Below, in pieces: positions 32,938 through 33,530 of a DNA stretch of 33,530 nucleotides. The notes beneath the pieces are model-generated. The model made no database searches. It was given only the letters and a program-made list of their open reading frames with translations, and had not been told where the DNA came from. Origin of the DNA: Candidatus Dormiibacterota bacterium (lineage in GTDB: Bacteria > Chloroflexota > Dormibacteria > Aeolococcales > Aeolococcaceae); NCBI GenBank assembly GCA_003132525.1, contig PKXZ01000041.1, forward strand, positions 1 to 33,530, in the 5' to 3' direction. Each line of letters starts with the position of its first letter. Within the stretch, counting starts at the first letter, position 1. The position numbers and the translations under genes were made by a program.

Positions 32938-33513
32938 TCAGTGGGGCGTCGGAGTCGGGGTCGGCTTGGGCGTCGGCGTGGGCGTCGGCCCATGGCTCGG
33001 GGTAGGGCTCGGTGACGCGCTCGTCTTCGGCGACGGCGACGGCGTGGGGGTCGGCGGCGGGAGCACCTTGAACGTCGGAATCGGCACCGACACACCTCCG
33101 GTCGAGCTGTGCGCACCGCCCGGTGGGACGATCACGTACAGGTGCTCGCCCGGGAAGATGTAGCCGAGCTGGCGGGCCTGCTCCTCGAGCCAGGCGACGG
33201 TCTGCGCGTCAGCGATCTCCTGCTCACGATCCGAGATCTGCTGGGTCAGCGCCTGGTTCTGCGCCGAGAGCGAGGTCACCTGGGCGTCGAGATGCCGCGT
33301 CTGCGCCACCTGTCCATACACCGCGAAAGCGACCAGTCCGCAGACCCCGGCGATGAGCACGACTGCAATCCGGCGCAGCGTGATGGGGCTCTCGGTGCTG
33401 GAGCGTGGGGTAGAGCGGATGGCGAGATCCTCTTCCCGGCGCTGTGTGAGACGAATGGGGCGATGTGACGCCGGGTGCCGAGATAGGATGCGGCCCGCGG
33501 CGCGTTTTGACAA
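32938..33513 (-). CDS. DivIC/FtsB-like septum formation initiator with Pro/Thr-rich tail
   Basis: A bitopic division protein of up to 191 residues: a basic cytoplasmic N-terminus, one TM (about 47-66, RIAVVLIAGVCGLVAFAVY), a coiled coil (about 68-105, QVTSLSAQNQALTQQI) and the family core WLEEQARQLGYIFPGEHLYVIVPP. A 50-residue (TP)n/SP-rich tail follows, longer than in most relatives. DivIC/FtsB proteins link FtsL and FtsQ at the division site. The TTG at 33513 has no clear Shine-Dalgarno and the frame stays open to the window edge, so the true start may lie outside. tRNA-fMet is just downstream. In related bacteria eno often lies upstream, which the window does not show. Confidence 0.85.
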   Translation of the reverse strand: MSKRAAGRILSRHPASHRPIRLTQRREEDLAIRSTPRSSTESPITLRRIAVVLIAGVCGLVAFAVYGQVAQTRHLDAQVTSLSAQNQALTQQISDREQEIADAQTVAWLEEQARQLGYIFPGEHLYVIVPPGGAHSSTGGVSVPIPTFKVLPPPTPTPSPSPKTSASPSPTPSHGPTPTPTPKPTPTPTPH

Positions 33514-33530
33514 GGACCCACGCCCTATTG

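Noticed and set aside
32941-33060. GTCGGCGTG-type tandem repeats
   Set aside because: They encode the Thr-Pro/Ser-Pro tail of the DivIC-like protein and are explained as coding repeats, not CRISPR or a regulatory array.
1-33530. CRISPR arrays, insertion sequences, integrases, prophage or restriction-defence genes
   Set aside because: None was seen: no regularly spaced direct repeats, no transposase or integrase motifs, and no toxin-antitoxin or nuclease signatures among the plausible genes.

Overview
The window is GC-rich chromosomal DNA from a bacterium that is probably not a proteobacterium. The gene set (clpS followed by a DUF2017 gene, clpC, a four-domain S1 protein, ftsH behind tilS, DUF2520 beside panB/panC, a DivIC/FtsB-type protein beside an initiator tRNA) suggests the Terrabacteria side: an actinobacterium or a relative such as Candidatus Dormibacterota or Chloroflexota. 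No rRNA or taxonomically decisive marker is present, so this is an inference. Several genes have a -10-like hexamer 6-7 bases before the start codon and no Shine-Dalgarno sequence, as expected for leaderless transcripts.

Left part (1-9.8 kb). A secreted repeat protein runs off the left edge. It is followed on the same strand by a STAND/TPR regulator, a small membrane protein, clpC and an S1-domain ribosomal protein. On the + strand are a small zinc-ribbon gene, the ClpS adaptor and a DUF2017 gene, so the Clp unfoldase and its adaptor sit within 3 kb of each other.

Middle (9.8-21.6 kb). An ECF sigma factor is coupled by an ATGA overlap to a membrane-anchored protein with seven Cys-paired repeats, a likely sensor/anti-sigma. 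Next come a small acidic protein, a lipoprotein and a PAP2-like protein lacking key catalytic residues. A cofactor operon on the - strand then reads DUF2520 - panB - panC - a truncated panD-like gene - nadB - nadC, tightly overlapped. Upstream of it are ftsH, tilS and an elongator tRNA-Met.

Right part (21.6-33.5 kb) is accessory. It holds a broken DUF3494 (ice-binding-like) gene with a VPETG sorting signal and a secreted WxL-like protein. A DUF916 (WxL-interacting) protein follows, in a stop/start-overlapped run with a REC-HD-GYP-REC-LuxR response regulator and a PAS-PAS hybrid histidine kinase. Then come a multi-TM NarL-type histidine kinase with a frameshift and a GAF-GGDEF-EAL protein. This looks like a cell-surface and cyclic-di-GMP signalling island. 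The window closes with an initiator tRNA and a DivIC/FtsB-like division gene on the - strand.
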